A DNA stretch of 64,000 nucleotides from CBDDLD01 sp965230605 (GCA_965230605.1 CBDDLD010000004.1:372001-436000); one strand, 5' to 3'; positions 26,101 to 33,797 are shown, counted from the first letter of the stretch. The notes: generated from the sequence alone by a model not told the origin. A program made the numbers and translations.

Positions 26101-27558
26101 TATCAAGAGCAGGTAATGTTGTTGTCACAGAAGTTAGCGGACTTTACGAAAGGTGAAGCAGATGTACTGCGTAAGGCTATGGGTAAAAAGCAGAAGGCTG
26201 TACTGGATAAAATGAAACCAAAGTTTATCAATCAGGCTGCTTCAAAAGGATTAGATGAAACTAAGCTCGAAAAAATATGGAAAGACTGGGAAGCCTTCGC
26301 GAGTTATGCGTTTAATAAATCACATTCAACCTGTTATGCATGGATAGCCTACCAAACGGCATATCTAAAAGCACATTATCCTGCTGAATATATGGCCGCC
26401 GTACTGTCTAATAACATGAGTGATATTAAGCAAGTCACTTTCTTTATGGAAGAATGTAAGCGTATGCGTTTAGATGTACTTGGACCAGATGTTAATGAAA
26501 GCTACTATAAGTTTTCAGTAAATCAAGACAACGCTGTTCGATTTGGGATGGGTGCTATTAAAGGTGTTGGGCATGGTGCTGTAAAAACCATAGTTGAGAA
26601 CCGTAAAAAAGATGGTCCTTATAAATCGATTTTTGATCTGGCAAAGCGCATCGACCTTAGAGCGGCTAATAAAAAATCATTTGAAGGCTTAGCCAATGCC
26701 GGAGGATTTGATTGTTTCACAGATACTCATAGAGCACAGTACTTTGCTACTGAAGGTGAAGTTACCACATTCCTAGAGCGTGCTATGCGCTATGGCGCTA
26801 AATTTCAGGAGAACGAGAATTCAGCACAGGTAAGTTTATTTGGCGATTCGAGTGAAGTTCAAATCCCGGAGCCTACAGTGCCGCCTTGTGAGGCCTGGGG
26901 GACTATGGAAAAACTAGCTCGAGAAAAAGAAGTTGTGGGGATTTATATCTCTGGCCATCCGTTGGATGATTTCAAGATTGAAATGCAAACCTTTTGCAAT
27001 GCAACCTTAGCGCTGTTCAATGATTTAGAGACCTATGTGAATAGAGAACTTACTTTTGGAGGTGTTGTTACCGATATTCAACACCGCGTCAGCAAACAAG
27101 GCAAAGGATGGGCTGCATTCACCGTTGAAGATTATACAGATAGCTTCGAGTTTAGAATTTTTGGAGAAGAGTATTTAAAGTATCGTCATTTCTTAGTACA
27201 GAATAGTTTTATATATGTGCGCGCATTTGTAAGAGAAGGCTGGGTTAATAGAGATACCGGAAAAAAAGGCGATCCGAGAATACAGTTCAATAATTTTCAA
27301 TTGCTGCACGATGTCATGGATACCTATGCTAAAAAGCTATCCATTCAAGTTAATATTGACGATCTACAGAAAGGCAGGATAGGGGAATTACAAAGCCTCT
27401 TAAATATGCATGAAGGTAATCATGCGCTTCATTTCATTGTTTATGATAATGCAGAGAAGATAAAACTTCAAATGCCTAGCCGAAAACAGAAAGTGAAGAT
27501 AAGCCAAGAACTCCTTTACGAACTTGACGAAAGTGATGTAAGATATAAGCTTAATTAA
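23173..27558 (+). CDS. dnaE: DNA polymerase III alpha subunit with fused N-terminal exonuclease
   Basis: Replicative DNA polymerase of 1461 residues. Residues 1-190 form a DnaQ-like 3'-5' exonuclease: FDTETTGLP (Exo I, from residue 5), NVGFDIN (Exo II), and HNATADVEAT (Exo III, HxAxxD). From about residue 259 the PHP domain starts with FAHLHNHSQFSIL, the palm holds PDIDIDFDDEGRGRVMDYV (near residue 686), and the fingers have YRPGPMEYIPSFI. An OB domain lies near residues 1290-1370. E. coli DnaE is about 1160 residues and uses a separate DnaQ; here proofreading appears built in, as in other Bacteroidetes. Confidence 0.95.
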   Translation: MYLIFDTETTGLPKRWDAPITDTDNWPRAIQIAWQLHDAMGNCLEHKDYLIQPEGFNIPYDAEKIHGISTELAQEQGVPLAQVLEEFNEALSKTKFVVGQNVGFDINIMGCEFFRGDIANQLQELPVLDTCTEHTAQLCQIPGGRGGKYKLPTLTELHEYLFNQPFAEAHNATADVEATTRCFFELIRRKEYTKEELDVAPEYFTQFKEAHPQEVQLIGLKHINLKRESAKISEKIKKSQPQFDSPKVSETEISDLATAEFAHLHNHSQFSILQSTISINDLVNAAVSENMPAVALTDHGNMMGAFHFVKAVSDHNKNLKAKEQEAEEKGEPFIGKPIKPILGCEFFVCEDRLDKTRKDNGYQIVMLAKNKNGYHNLAKLSSSAFTEGFYYVPRIDKAIIEKYKEDIIVLTGNLYGEVPSKVLNVGEKQAEEALLWWKEQFGDDLYIEIMRHNQEDENRVNEFLVEFSHKHQVKLIATNNTYYVNQENANAHDILLCVKDGEKQGTPIGRGRGYRYGLPNQEYFFKSTEEMKALFRDIPQAILNIQALIDKIEPFDLARDVLLPKFDIPEEFIHEEDAVDGGKRGENAYLKHLTYEGAKKRYCEITPEIEERLDFELDVIQNTGYPGYFLIVEDFIREARRMNVSVGPGRGSAAGSVVAYCLWITNIDPIKYDLLFERFLNPDRISMPDIDIDFDDEGRGRVMDYVINKYGANQVAQIITYGTMAAKSSIRDTARVLDLPLGDADRIAKLIPNMSKLNKIFGKDEKDLAKMFRAEELDKVNQLLNISEGDDLEAETVNQARVLEGSVRNTGIHACGVIITPDDITNFVPVAIAKDSDLYVTQFDNSVVESAGLLKMDFLGLKTLTLIKDTVKIVKAKHGVELDPESFPLDDEKTYELFQRGETVGIFQYESPGMQKHMKDLKPTVFDDLIAMNALYRPGPMEYIPSFIRRKHGTEEIVYDLPEMEEYLKETYGITVYQEQVMLLSQKLADFTKGEADVLRKAMGKKQKAVLDKMKPKFINQAASKGLDETKLEKIWKDWEAFASYAFNKSHSTCYAWIAYQTAYLKAHYPAEYMAAVLSNNMSDIKQVTFFMEECKRMRLDVLGPDVNESYYKFSVNQDNAVRFGMGAIKGVGHGAVKTIVENRKKDGPYKSIFDLAKRIDLRAANKKSFEGLANAGGFDCFTDTHRAQYFATEGEVTTFLERAMRYGAKFQENENSAQVSLFGDSSEVQIPEPTVPPCEAWGTMEKLAREKEVVGIYISGHPLDDFKIEMQTFCNATLALFNDLETYVNRELTFGGVVTDIQHRVSKQGKGWAAFTVEDYTDSFEFRIFGEEYLKYRHFLVQNSFIYVRAFVREGWVNRDTGKKGDPRIQFNNFQLLHDVMDTYAKKLSIQVNIDDLQKGRIGELQSLLNMHEGNHALHFIVYDNAEKIKLQMPSRKQKVKISQELLYELDESDVRYKLN

Positions 27559-27985
27559 GTTCAGGTAATCTTTGCTCTTCCAAGAAGGTTTTTAAATCTT
27601 CAATGAGATATCGATCCCAGGTGGTTGAACAAACCTCATAACACTCTAGATCTGGATTTAAACCCACCTGTTGAAAACGAAGTATGGCCTTATCGTTCTC
27701 TATTTCAATTTTCCAATGTAATACATGGCCTATCCATTCTTTATTAAATTCTGGTTCGCCATCAATGCATTTCCATATAAGTTCGTCGTTTGGATGATGC
27801 TCTAGAATTCTGAAGGTCCACCAATAACCATTATCAAATGTTATGGTAAAATGACCACCAGTTTGAAAACTAGAGTTGCTTGTTTTTCCCCACCAAGAGT
27901 CTATATTTTCATTTAGAGCTTTGAAAATTGTCTCTTTTGAAGCATTAGTTGTAAGAGTGTTTTTATAGTTATTAATTGTGAACAT
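27551..27985 (-). CDS. SRPBCC/AHSA1-family protein
   Basis: Small START-like (SRPBCC) protein of 144 residues, related to Aha1 C-terminal domains. The pattern ITTNASKETIFKALNENIDSWWG at the N-terminus and WKCIDGEPEFNKEWIGHVLHWKIE are typical. Such proteins have a hydrophobic cavity, and the ligand is unknown. It is the last gene of a three-gene operon with an ArsR repressor and a second AHSA1 protein. Its 3' end overlaps the end of the convergent dnaE gene by 8 bases. Confidence 0.82.
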   Translation of the reverse strand: MFTINNYKNTLTTNASKETIFKALNENIDSWWGKTSNSSFQTGGHFTITFDNGYWWTFRILEHHPNDELIWKCIDGEPEFNKEWIGHVLHWKIEIENDKAILRFQQVGLNPDLECYEVCSTTWDRYLIEDLKTFLEEQRLPELN

Positions 27986-27997
27986 GTGTCAATGGAA

Positions 27998-28324
27998 TTA
28001 AGAGTCTTTAGTATTTAAATACGTGTCTAATTTATCAAGTGAATCATCCCAGAATTTTGCATAGAATTGTAACCATTTATTGACTTCCTTAAGCGGTTTA
28101 GGCTCAGCAAAACAAAAGCGTTCCCTGCCTTGAGATTGAATAGAAATTAATCCGGCATCTTCTAATGTTTTGATATGTTTAGTAACCCCTTGTCTACTAA
28201 TGTCAAATTGATTGGAGATCTGAGATATGGAGAGTGCTGAAGCCCCAACAACCAAGGCATGAAAGATTTCACGCCTTGTAGGGTCAGCTATGGCTTTAAA
28301 AAGTTGGGATACTCTATCCTGCAT
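27998..28324 (-). CDS. ArsR-family transcriptional repressor
   Basis: Winged-helix regulator of 108 residues. The DNA-binding region is LFKAIADPTRREIFHALVVGASALSISQISNQFDISRQGVTKHIKTLEDAGLI (residues 8-60). No ELCVC-type metal-binding motif is present, so it is not a metal sensor of the ArsR/SmtB type. This subgroup is often paired with AHSA1 proteins, as it is here on both sides. It overlaps the upstream AHSA1 gene by 11 bases. The two GCAAC/GTTGC dyads upstream of the operon are its likely binding sites. Confidence 0.88.
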   Translation of the reverse strand: MQDRVSQLFKAIADPTRREIFHALVVGASALSISQISNQFDISRQGVTKHIKTLEDAGLISIQSQGRERFCFAEPKPLKEVNKWLQFYAKFWDDSLDKLDTYLNTKDS

Positions 28325-28748
28325 TAACTGTTTGTTTTAAATAGTTATGTAAGCCTTCTATGCAATTGTTCCAACCTCCATTAAAGTTATTAAACCAAGT
28401 TACAGCGGTATCCCCGGCATAATTAGAAATCCCGGAATGTTCCAGATGTAGCTTAGTGCCGCCTTCCACAGCTTCTAATCTCCAAGTTACTGTTGTAGTA
28501 GTTTCCGGAAGGGTTTTTACAATCCAGGTATAACTTAGCACATAGGGACTAGCAGAAAGGACTTCCCCTATAATGGTAGAACAATCTTCCGTTTCATCTA
28601 AAGAGTCAAAGGTATATTGGTAACCGACTTCAGCTTTAAAATTAGCTCTCACAAACCAGGTGGATAATTCTTCAGCGTTACTAATAGCCCGCCATACATT
28701 ATCTATAGAGTGATTTAATACGCGTTCTTTTGTGATACTATCATTCAT
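28314..28748 (-). CDS. SRPBCC/AHSA1-family protein, first gene of ArsR operon
   Basis: START-like protein of 144 residues. It begins with ITKERVLNHSIDNVWRAISNAEELSTWF, the AHSA1 opening helix-strand pattern, and has TTTVTWRLEAVEGGTKLHLEHSG and the C-terminal WNNCIEGLHNYL. The ligand is unknown. It is paralogous in fold to the protein at 27551. It is the promoter-proximal gene of the operon and lies directly behind the two GCAAC/GTTGC operators. Confidence 0.83.
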   Translation of the reverse strand: MNDSITKERVLNHSIDNVWRAISNAEELSTWFVRANFKAEVGYQYTFDSLDETEDCSTIIGEVLSASPYVLSYTWIVKTLPETTTTVTWRLEAVEGGTKLHLEHSGISNYAGDTAVTWFNNFNGGWNNCIEGLHNYLKQTVNAG

Positions 28749-28775
28749 AATAAAGTGTTTTTATATTTTTAAAAT

Positions 28776-28791
28776 GCAACTAATTGGTTGC
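28776..28791. promoter_or_regulatory. ArsR operator, proximal
   Basis: GCAAC-TAATTG-GTTGC is a dyad of two 5-bp arms around 6 bases, beginning 28 bases before the AHSA1 start codon. It would overlap the transcription start region. The matching distal site lies 42 bp away. Confidence 0.65.
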
Positions 28792-28822
28792 TAAAGTATA
28801 GAAAGTTATTTATATATGCAAC
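28791..28822 (-). promoter_or_regulatory. Promoter of the AHSA1/ArsR operon
   Basis: On the minus strand GTTG (28822-28819) and TACTTTAG (28798-28791, one mismatch to TAnnTTTG) are 20 bases apart. The -33 box lies inside the distal operator and the -7 box touches the proximal one. Confidence 0.45.
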
Positions 28823-28833
28823 TTTTTAGTTGC
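28818..28833. promoter_or_regulatory. ArsR operator, distal
   Basis: GCAAC-TTTTTA-GTTGC has the same arms and 6-base spacer as the proximal site. The centres are 42 bp apart, four helical turns, so both face the same side of the DNA. Confidence 0.65.
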
Positions 28834-28993
28834 TTATTGTAATTATCCAAGATGGAAAATAGGGCTGAAACCTGCCATAGTGCCAGTAAATTCAACTATA
28901 GGCAAAACAAATTGTTCAAATGTAAGCTTTGGCAAATTTTTTGACTAATATTGCATATTAAACCTAAGTAGAATACAATTAAATATAAATATT

Positions 28994-29311
28994 ATGGCAT
29001 TAGAGATAACAGATGCAACATTTGAAGAAACGGTACTTAATAGTGACAAACCGGTAATGGTAGACTTTTGGGCTGCTTGGTGTGGACCTTGTCGTATGGT
29101 TGGTCCAATCATTGATGAGATCAGTGCAGAATATGAAGGGAAAGCTGTTGTAGGTAAGGTAGATGTAGATGCTAACCAAGAATTTGCTGCTAAGTATGGT
29201 GTAAGAAACATTCCAACGGTATTGGTATTCCAAAATGGAGAGGTTGTAGGACGTCAAGTTGGTGTAGCACCTAAAAATGCTTATTCAGATGCAATAGATG
29301 CGCTTTTATAA
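28994..29311 (+). CDS. trxA: Thioredoxin
   Basis: Cytosolic thioredoxin of 105 residues. The active site is Trp29-Cys30-Gly31-Pro32-Cys33 in DFWAAWCGPCRM, and the cis-proline loop is NIPTVLVF. Length and motifs are standard. The nearest promoter-like elements upstream (TTTG at 28928 and TAATATTG at 28946) have a short spacing and are uncertain. A terminator follows, so it is a single-gene transcript. Confidence 0.95.
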   Translation: MALEITDATFEETVLNSDKPVMVDFWAAWCGPCRMVGPIIDEISAEYEGKAVVGKVDVDANQEFAAKYGVRNIPTVLVFQNGEVVGRQVGVAPKNAYSDAIDALL

Positions 29312-29335
29312 GCTTATAAATCAAAAAGAAATGAT

Positions 29336-29364
29336 AAAAGGTTTGTCTTTATGGCAAACCTTTT
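29336..29364 (+). terminator. Terminator of trxA
   Basis: AAAAGGTTTG and CAAACCTTTT form a 10-bp stem with a 9-base loop, followed by more T. It lies 25 bases after the thioredoxin stop. Confidence 0.8.
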
Positions 29365-29380
29365 TTAGTTTCGGTAGCTC

Positions 29381-30310
29381 ATGAATTTACAGCGCGAACT
29401 TAATAAAGCAGGAGGGTTTAAGAACTTAGAGCTTTTAGCCAAACAAGTGGTTGAAGGCTTTATTGCAGGAATGCATAAAAGTCCCTTTCACGGATTCTCT
29501 GCAGAGTTTGCAGAACATAAGATTTACAATCAAGGCGAAAGCACAAAGCATATAGATTGGAAGCTATTTGCTAAAACAGATCGTTTGTATACCAAACGTT
29601 ATGATGAGGAAACCAATTTAAGATGCCATCTTATAGCAGATAATAGTACTTCTATGCATTACCCTGAGGTGGATAAGTATGACATTGACAATTTGAACAA
29701 GATTGGGTTTTCAGCATTAGCTGCTGCATGCTTAATGCATATATTAAAGCGTCAGCGTGATGCTGTGGGTTTAAGCCTTTATAGTGATAATTATGATTTC
29801 TATGCTCCGGAAAAAGGAAGCGAACGTCATCATCACATGTTGTTAAGCAAATTGGGCGAAGCTGTAACTTCTAAACCCGATTCAAAAACTACGGAAACCT
29901 ATAAGTATCTTCATCAGGTTGCAGAAAAGATTCATAGACGTTCGTTGATCTTCTTATTCACAGATATGTTTCAGACGGCTACCGATGATGAAAAGCTTTT
30001 TGAAGCCTTACGTCATTTAAAACATAATAAGCATGAAGTAGTTTTATTTCATGTCTTTGATAAATCCAAAGAGCTCACTTTTGATTTTGATAACCGACCT
30101 AAGCGATTTATTGATGTTGAGACCGGAGAGTATATCAATCTGTATCCGGATAATGTAAAGGAAAACTACGAGAAGGCGGTAAAGGATTATTTTCAGAATT
30201 TAAAATTGAAGTGTGGGCAGTATCGTATAAAATATGTAGAGGCGGATATAAATGCAGGATTCAATTCGATACTTACCACCTATATGATAGAGCGGCAAAA
30301 ATTTGTTTAG
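29381..30310 (+). CDS. DUF58 domain protein
   Basis: Cytosolic DUF58 protein of 309 residues, a family with a von Willebrand A-like fold usually encoded with MoxR AAA ATPases. The signature GESTKHIDWKLFAKTDRLYTKRYDEETN (near residues 50-78) is clear, followed by LIADNSTSMHYP, the MIDAS-like DxSxS region. No MoxR or VWA partner genes are adjacent here, which is unusual. It begins 17 bases after the thioredoxin terminator. Function unknown; a chaperone-like role has been proposed for the family. Confidence 0.88.
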   Translation: MNLQRELNKAGGFKNLELLAKQVVEGFIAGMHKSPFHGFSAEFAEHKIYNQGESTKHIDWKLFAKTDRLYTKRYDEETNLRCHLIADNSTSMHYPEVDKYDIDNLNKIGFSALAAACLMHILKRQRDAVGLSLYSDNYDFYAPEKGSERHHHMLLSKLGEAVTSKPDSKTTETYKYLHQVAEKIHRRSLIFLFTDMFQTATDDEKLFEALRHLKHNKHEVVLFHVFDKSKELTFDFDNRPKRFIDVETGEYINLYPDNVKENYEKAVKDYFQNLKLKCGQYRIKYVEADINAGFNSILTTYMIERQKFV

Positions 30311-30337
30311 AAGAAGCTTTAATTTTCTTCAAAAATA

Positions 30338-30368
30338 TTTGTGTTATAAAAAATGGGGTGTATATTTG
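30338..30368 (+). promoter_or_regulatory. tRNA-Asp promoter (TTTG-N19-TATATTTG)
   Basis: TTTG at 30338-30341 and TATATTTG at 30361-30368 are 19 bases apart, a full consensus match. The tRNA starts 18 bases after the -7 box. Confidence 0.75.
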
Positions 30369-30386
30369 CATCCGCAATTAGGCAAC

Positions 30387-30460
30387 GGTCTGGTAGTTCA
30401 GCTGGTTAGAATACCTGCCTGTCACGCAGGGGGTCGCGGGTTCGAGTCCCGTCCAGACCG
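30387..30460 (+). tRNA. tRNA-Asp (anticodon GTC)
   Basis: A complete 74-base cloverleaf. The acceptor stem is GGTCTGG with CCAGACC, discriminator G. The D arm is GTTC-AGCTGGTTA-GAAT, the anticodon stem is CCTGC with GCAGG around the loop CTGTCAC (anticodon GTC), and the T arm is CGGGTTCGAGTCCCG. CCA is not encoded. It has its own promoter and terminator. Confidence 0.97.
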
Positions 30461-30465
30461 CAAAA

Positions 30466-30491
30466 GCATCTCTTTTTGAGATGCTTTTTTT
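30466..30491 (+). terminator. Terminator of tRNA-Asp
   Basis: GCATCTC and GAGATGC form a 7-bp stem with a 5-T loop, followed by seven T. It is 5 bases after the tRNA. Confidence 0.85.
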
Positions 30492-30570
30492 GTTGCTACA
30501 CATTTGTTACTTATTATTCAATAGAGCATCTTTTTGTTTATCGAAAAAAAAGACTAATTTAATATGCTCT

Positions 30571-30702
30571 ATGATTAATAACGGTTCTGTAATTACGGGA
30601 ATGAGTGGTTCAATGTTTGAAAAGATGACTTTTGATGATGCTGAATTATTGCCTACTATTTCTGGAAAACGATTGACTGATCTACCTTTAATAATCGTAT
30701 AA
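30571..30702 (+). pseudogene. Possible fragment of a molybdopterin-subunit gene (43 codons)
   Basis: A short open frame from ATG 30571 to TAA, 8 bases before xdhC. Its segment NGSVITGMSGSMFEKMTFDD aligns by eye with GGVIDGIGHAMYGDFSFEDG near the C-terminal end of the molybdopterin subunit encoded at 34382, and its PLIIV end may match TPIVE. This suggests a scrap of a second molybdenum hydroxylase large subunit, left by a deletion. The match is short and hand-made. It could instead be an unrelated small gene. Confidence 0.35.
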
Positions 30703-30710
30703 TTTGACTA

Positions 30711-31718
30711 ATGATTCACGAATTAAAAAATATAATCGCAAGTGCCATTCTTAAACAAGAACAAGGATTAAAAAACGTGCTCGCTACTGTTGTTTATTTA
30801 GAAGGGTCGTCTTATCGAAAACCAGGCGTGAGAATGCTCATTTCTGAGGACATGGAAATCACCGGAGCCGTAAGTGGTGGTTGTGTGGAAGCTGAAGTTA
30901 GAAGGCGTGCACAATCTGTATTTGAAAATGGAACGCCAAAGATGATGACCTATGATGGGAGGTACCGATTAGGATGTGAAGGAACACTCTATATACTTAT
31001 TGAACCTTTTCATGTTTCAAATGAATTTCAAGAAGCTTTTAATAATGCTTCAGCAATGCGTCAAAGCATAGCTATACGATCTTATTTTAAATTAGAAGAT
31101 AACAATACCGGCAACTTTGGAAGCATTGTTCAATTCGAAGACAAATCGGAGTATAAGTTTGGTAATCATATAGACGAAGAGCATTTAGAAACCTTCTCTC
31201 AGACTTTAAAACCGAATTTAAAATTAATGATCATAGGTGCTGAGCATGACGCTGTTAAATTATGCCAAATGGCTAGTCTGTTAGGTTGGGAAGTTAATGT
31301 AGTAACTTCAGTTAAAGATCCTAAACAATTATCTGATTTCCCAGGAGCCAATTCGGTTATTGATAGTTCTCCTGAACTCATCGAATTGAACATCGACGCA
31401 GAAACTGTAGTGGTATTAATGACGCACAATTATGCTTTGGATCTAAAATATTTGCTCAAATTAGTAGATTCTCAACCTCCATATCTTGGCATATTAGGCT
31501 CTGTCAAAAGGCGTCAGCAGTTACAAAATGATTTATTGAATTATAAAGAAGATTTAAACGAAACATTTTTAGAGGCTATGTATAGCCCAGCAGGTTTAAA
31601 CATTGGCGCCATCACACCCGAAGAAATAGCCTTATCCATTCTTTCTGAAATATTAGCTGTTTTAAGAGGGTCAAAACCTGTTTCGTTAAGAACCTTATCT
31701 GGTAAAACTTATGCATAA
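30711..31718 (+). CDS. XdhC-family maturation factor
   Basis: XdhC/CoxF-family protein of 335 residues. Characterised members bind the molybdenum cofactor, protect it and aid its sulfuration before insertion into xanthine dehydrogenase-type enzymes. The N-terminal domain has LATVVYLEGSSYRKPGVRMLI and SGGCVEAEV (residues about 60-68), and the C-terminal Rossmann domain has LKLMIIGAEHDAVKLCQMASLLGW and PAGLNIGAITPEEIALSILSEILA. It opens the molybdenum hydroxylase cluster and overlaps the MocA-like gene by 8 bases. Confidence 0.9.
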   Translation: MIHELKNIIASAILKQEQGLKNVLATVVYLEGSSYRKPGVRMLISEDMEITGAVSGGCVEAEVRRRAQSVFENGTPKMMTYDGRYRLGCEGTLYILIEPFHVSNEFQEAFNNASAMRQSIAIRSYFKLEDNNTGNFGSIVQFEDKSEYKFGNHIDEEHLETFSQTLKPNLKLMIIGAEHDAVKLCQMASLLGWEVNVVTSVKDPKQLSDFPGANSVIDSSPELIELNIDAETVVVLMTHNYALDLKYLLKLVDSQPPYLGILGSVKRRQQLQNDLLNYKEDLNETFLEAMYSPAGLNIGAITPEEIALSILSEILAVLRGSKPVSLRTLSGKTYA

Positions 31719-32310
31719 AAAAAGTATTGCCGGTTTAATTCTGGCAGCTGGTAGTTCTTCAAGAATGGGTAGCCCAAAACAGTTAATGCTTCTAAACGAA
31801 ACGACCATTCTAGAGCATGTAGTTAAAAATTTAGAAGGATCTAGCATAGATAGAATTTTCTGCGTTATTGGAGAAAGTGCTCCGTTGATTAGACCATACT
31901 TAGAGAGATATCAAATCGATATTATATTTAATCCTGATTATAAAGACGGTTTAAGCTCTAGTATTAATTGTGGTATTAATCATATAGTTAAAAATGGATT
32001 TGATACTGTCCTGATTGCTCTAGGTGACCAACCGCTTATAAAATCTGCTTACTTTAACAATCTCATTACGACCTTCAATAAAAACGAAGAAAAAATAATA
32101 GCAACAGATTACAGCGGTAAATTTGGGGTGCCAATAGTAGTGCCGAAAACATATTTTTATGATTTACTACTACTAAAAGGGGAAAAAGGCGCTAAAGAAT
32201 TTTTAAATTCACGGCTTCCAGATGTCATCAGTTTAAAAACAGATACTCTATTTGATGTAGATACTAAAGAAGACTATGACGCGCTGATAAAAAAATATAA
32301 TAAGACCTGA
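31711..32310 (+). CDS. MocA-like nucleotidyltransferase
   Basis: Nucleotidyltransferase of the MobA/MocA family, 199 residues. The signature AGLILAAGSSSRMGSPKQLM (residues 7-26) binds the nucleotide, followed by GLSSSINCGI and ALGDQPLI, with the Asp of the metal site. MocA adds CMP to molybdopterin for xanthine dehydrogenase-type enzymes. Given the XdhC and molybdenum hydroxylase neighbours, cytidylylation is the likely reaction, but GMP transfer cannot be excluded. It overlaps XdhC by 8 bases. Confidence 0.85.
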   Translation: MHKKSIAGLILAAGSSSRMGSPKQLMLLNETTILEHVVKNLEGSSIDRIFCVIGESAPLIRPYLERYQIDIIFNPDYKDGLSSSINCGINHIVKNGFDTVLIALGDQPLIKSAYFNNLITTFNKNEEKIIATDYSGKFGVPIVVPKTYFYDLLLLKGEKGAKEFLNSRLPDVISLKTDTLFDVDTKEDYDALIKKYNKT

Positions 32311-32311
32311 A

Positions 32312-33319
32312 ATGTATGTATTTAACTCTCAACCAAAGCTTCTTAATGCAAAACTTACAGCCATTTGGGCAGTAAGTGAAAGTGGCTTGGGTGGCCTTTT
32401 ACACGCTGCAAAAATTCCTTTTAGTGGTATTTTTCTTGGGAGTTTTGCGATCATCATTATTACATACATTGCTAAATCAAATACAAATAGATTTAATGCC
32501 ATTATTAAAGCTACACTCTTAGTAATTGCCATAAAGGCAATTGTGAGTCCACATTCACCACCAATGGCATATGTTGCTGTAACATTTCAAGGACTACTTG
32601 GAGCCATCGTTTATGGTAGTTTTGGTTTAAACAGATTTTCATCCATCAGTATAGGTGCAATTGCTTTATTGGAGTCCGCATTTCAAAAAATACTTACGCT
32701 TACTGTAATATTTGGTATGGGACTTTGGGAGTCTATACAACAATTTTTTGATGGGATTCAAAATAAGTTGCAAGCGGATTGGATCAGCGAACTACCATGG
32801 ATGTTTATTATCTTGTATGGATTCCTATACTTTCTTGTAGGCATTTTTGCAGGAAACTTTGCCTTTGTACTTCCCAAAAAAGTCCTAAATACGGCAATGC
32901 AAATGCAAGGGATGGAATTGACTACGGTTGACAAACCAACTCCAATTAAAAAGAAAAAAAGAAAGCGACTTTGGTTGATCTTTGGCTTATTGATTTTTTC
33001 TTCCTTGGTTTTTATATTTTCTGGAATGAGCAATATGGCATTAGCCATTATTTTACGAACATTTGCTGTCATTATATTTTTTTTATTTTTATTCAACCCT
33101 GTCTTTAAATATCTAATGCAAAAATGGATCAATAAAGAAAAGAGAAAAAATGAAAAGGCTTTGCATACGATTATGGCATTAATGCCAACAATTAAGAATA
33201 ATGTCAGCCTTGCACAACAATTAATATCAAAAGATGTAGGAGTTATTAAACGCTCTAAATCATTTGTAATGTATTGGCTTGCGTTATCGCTATATTATAC
33301 TGAGGATGAAACAAGCTAA
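32312..33319 (+). CDS. Integral membrane protein of the molybdenum hydroxylase cluster
   Basis: Membrane protein of 335 residues that I do not recognise with certainty. The N-terminal half (residues 15-190) has about five or six hydrophobic segments and the motif AVSESGLGGLLHAAKIPFSGIFLG, which resembles substrate-binding S components of ECF-type transporters. A basic stretch (KKKKRKR, near residue 215) is followed by two further helices, and the C-terminal 60 residues are soluble. It lies between the MocA-like gene (1 base away) and a P-loop NTPase gene it overlaps by 14 bases. Uptake of a molybdenum species or cofactor precursor is a guess from context. Confidence 0.6.
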   Translation: MYVFNSQPKLLNAKLTAIWAVSESGLGGLLHAAKIPFSGIFLGSFAIIIITYIAKSNTNRFNAIIKATLLVIAIKAIVSPHSPPMAYVAVTFQGLLGAIVYGSFGLNRFSSISIGAIALLESAFQKILTLTVIFGMGLWESIQQFFDGIQNKLQADWISELPWMFIILYGFLYFLVGIFAGNFAFVLPKKVLNTAMQMQGMELTTVDKPTPIKKKKRKRLWLIFGLLIFSSLVFIFSGMSNMALAIILRTFAVIIFFLFLFNPVFKYLMQKWINKEKRKNEKALHTIMALMPTIKNNVSLAQQLISKDVGVIKRSKSFVMYWLALSLYYTEDETS

Positions 33320-33797
33320 AACCTATATATTGTCAGATGCTATTCGTAGTGGTAAGACTTCAGCTTTACAAAATTGGGCAAAGAAAACACCAAATGTTGT
33401 TGGATTTTTAACACCGGACATTGGTGAAAAACGTGTGTTTCAGAATATAGAAACCGGAAAAATTTTACCTATGGAGGTCGAAAAAGGCGATCTAATAGTT
33501 GGTAAATATAATTTCGATAGCCAAAGTTTTCTATACGTTGAAAAATACATTCTTAAGGCTTATCATTCGTCTGGCTCCAAATACATTGTTCTCGATGAAA
33601 TAGGGCCTTTAGAAATCAAAAAAAATCTAGGCTTTCATAACTTATTGTTGCAATTACAGGATAACATGGATTTAGTAGGTCCAGATTTGTTTTTTGTTGT
33701 TCGTGATTATTGTTTAGAAGAATTCCTCGAAAAATACAACTTTAAGAATATTGAAACGATATCTTTAAACGCGTTTAAAAACAGATTTCTGCATTAA
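33306..33797 (+). CDS. P-loop NTPase, THEP1-like
   Basis: Small P-loop NTPase of 163 residues resembling the THEP1 nucleoside-triphosphatase family. The Walker A motif is the degenerate SDAIRSGKTS (residues 10-19) and Walker B is YIVLDEIGPLE. ATG 33306 is chosen, since the longer reading from TTG 33279 lies inside the membrane protein gene. The 14-base overlap with that gene suggests tight coupling. In this cluster it may energise or regulate the membrane protein or take part in cofactor delivery. The role is inferred only. Confidence 0.65.
   Translation: MKQAKTYILSDAIRSGKTSALQNWAKKTPNVVGFLTPDIGEKRVFQNIETGKILPMEVEKGDLIVGKYNFDSQSFLYVEKYILKAYHSSGSKYIVLDEIGPLEIKKNLGFHNLLLQLQDNMDLVGPDLFFVVRDYCLEEFLEKYNFKNIETISLNAFKNRFLH

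Noticed and set aside
28928..28953. Promoter for trxA (TTTG-N14-TAATATTG)
   Set aside because: Spacing of 14 is too short for the consensus and the -7 box has a mismatch; left out as a feature.
29000..29257. Two minus-strand frames opposite thioredoxin
   Set aside because: Shadows of the trxA coding sequence; the plus-strand gene is certain.
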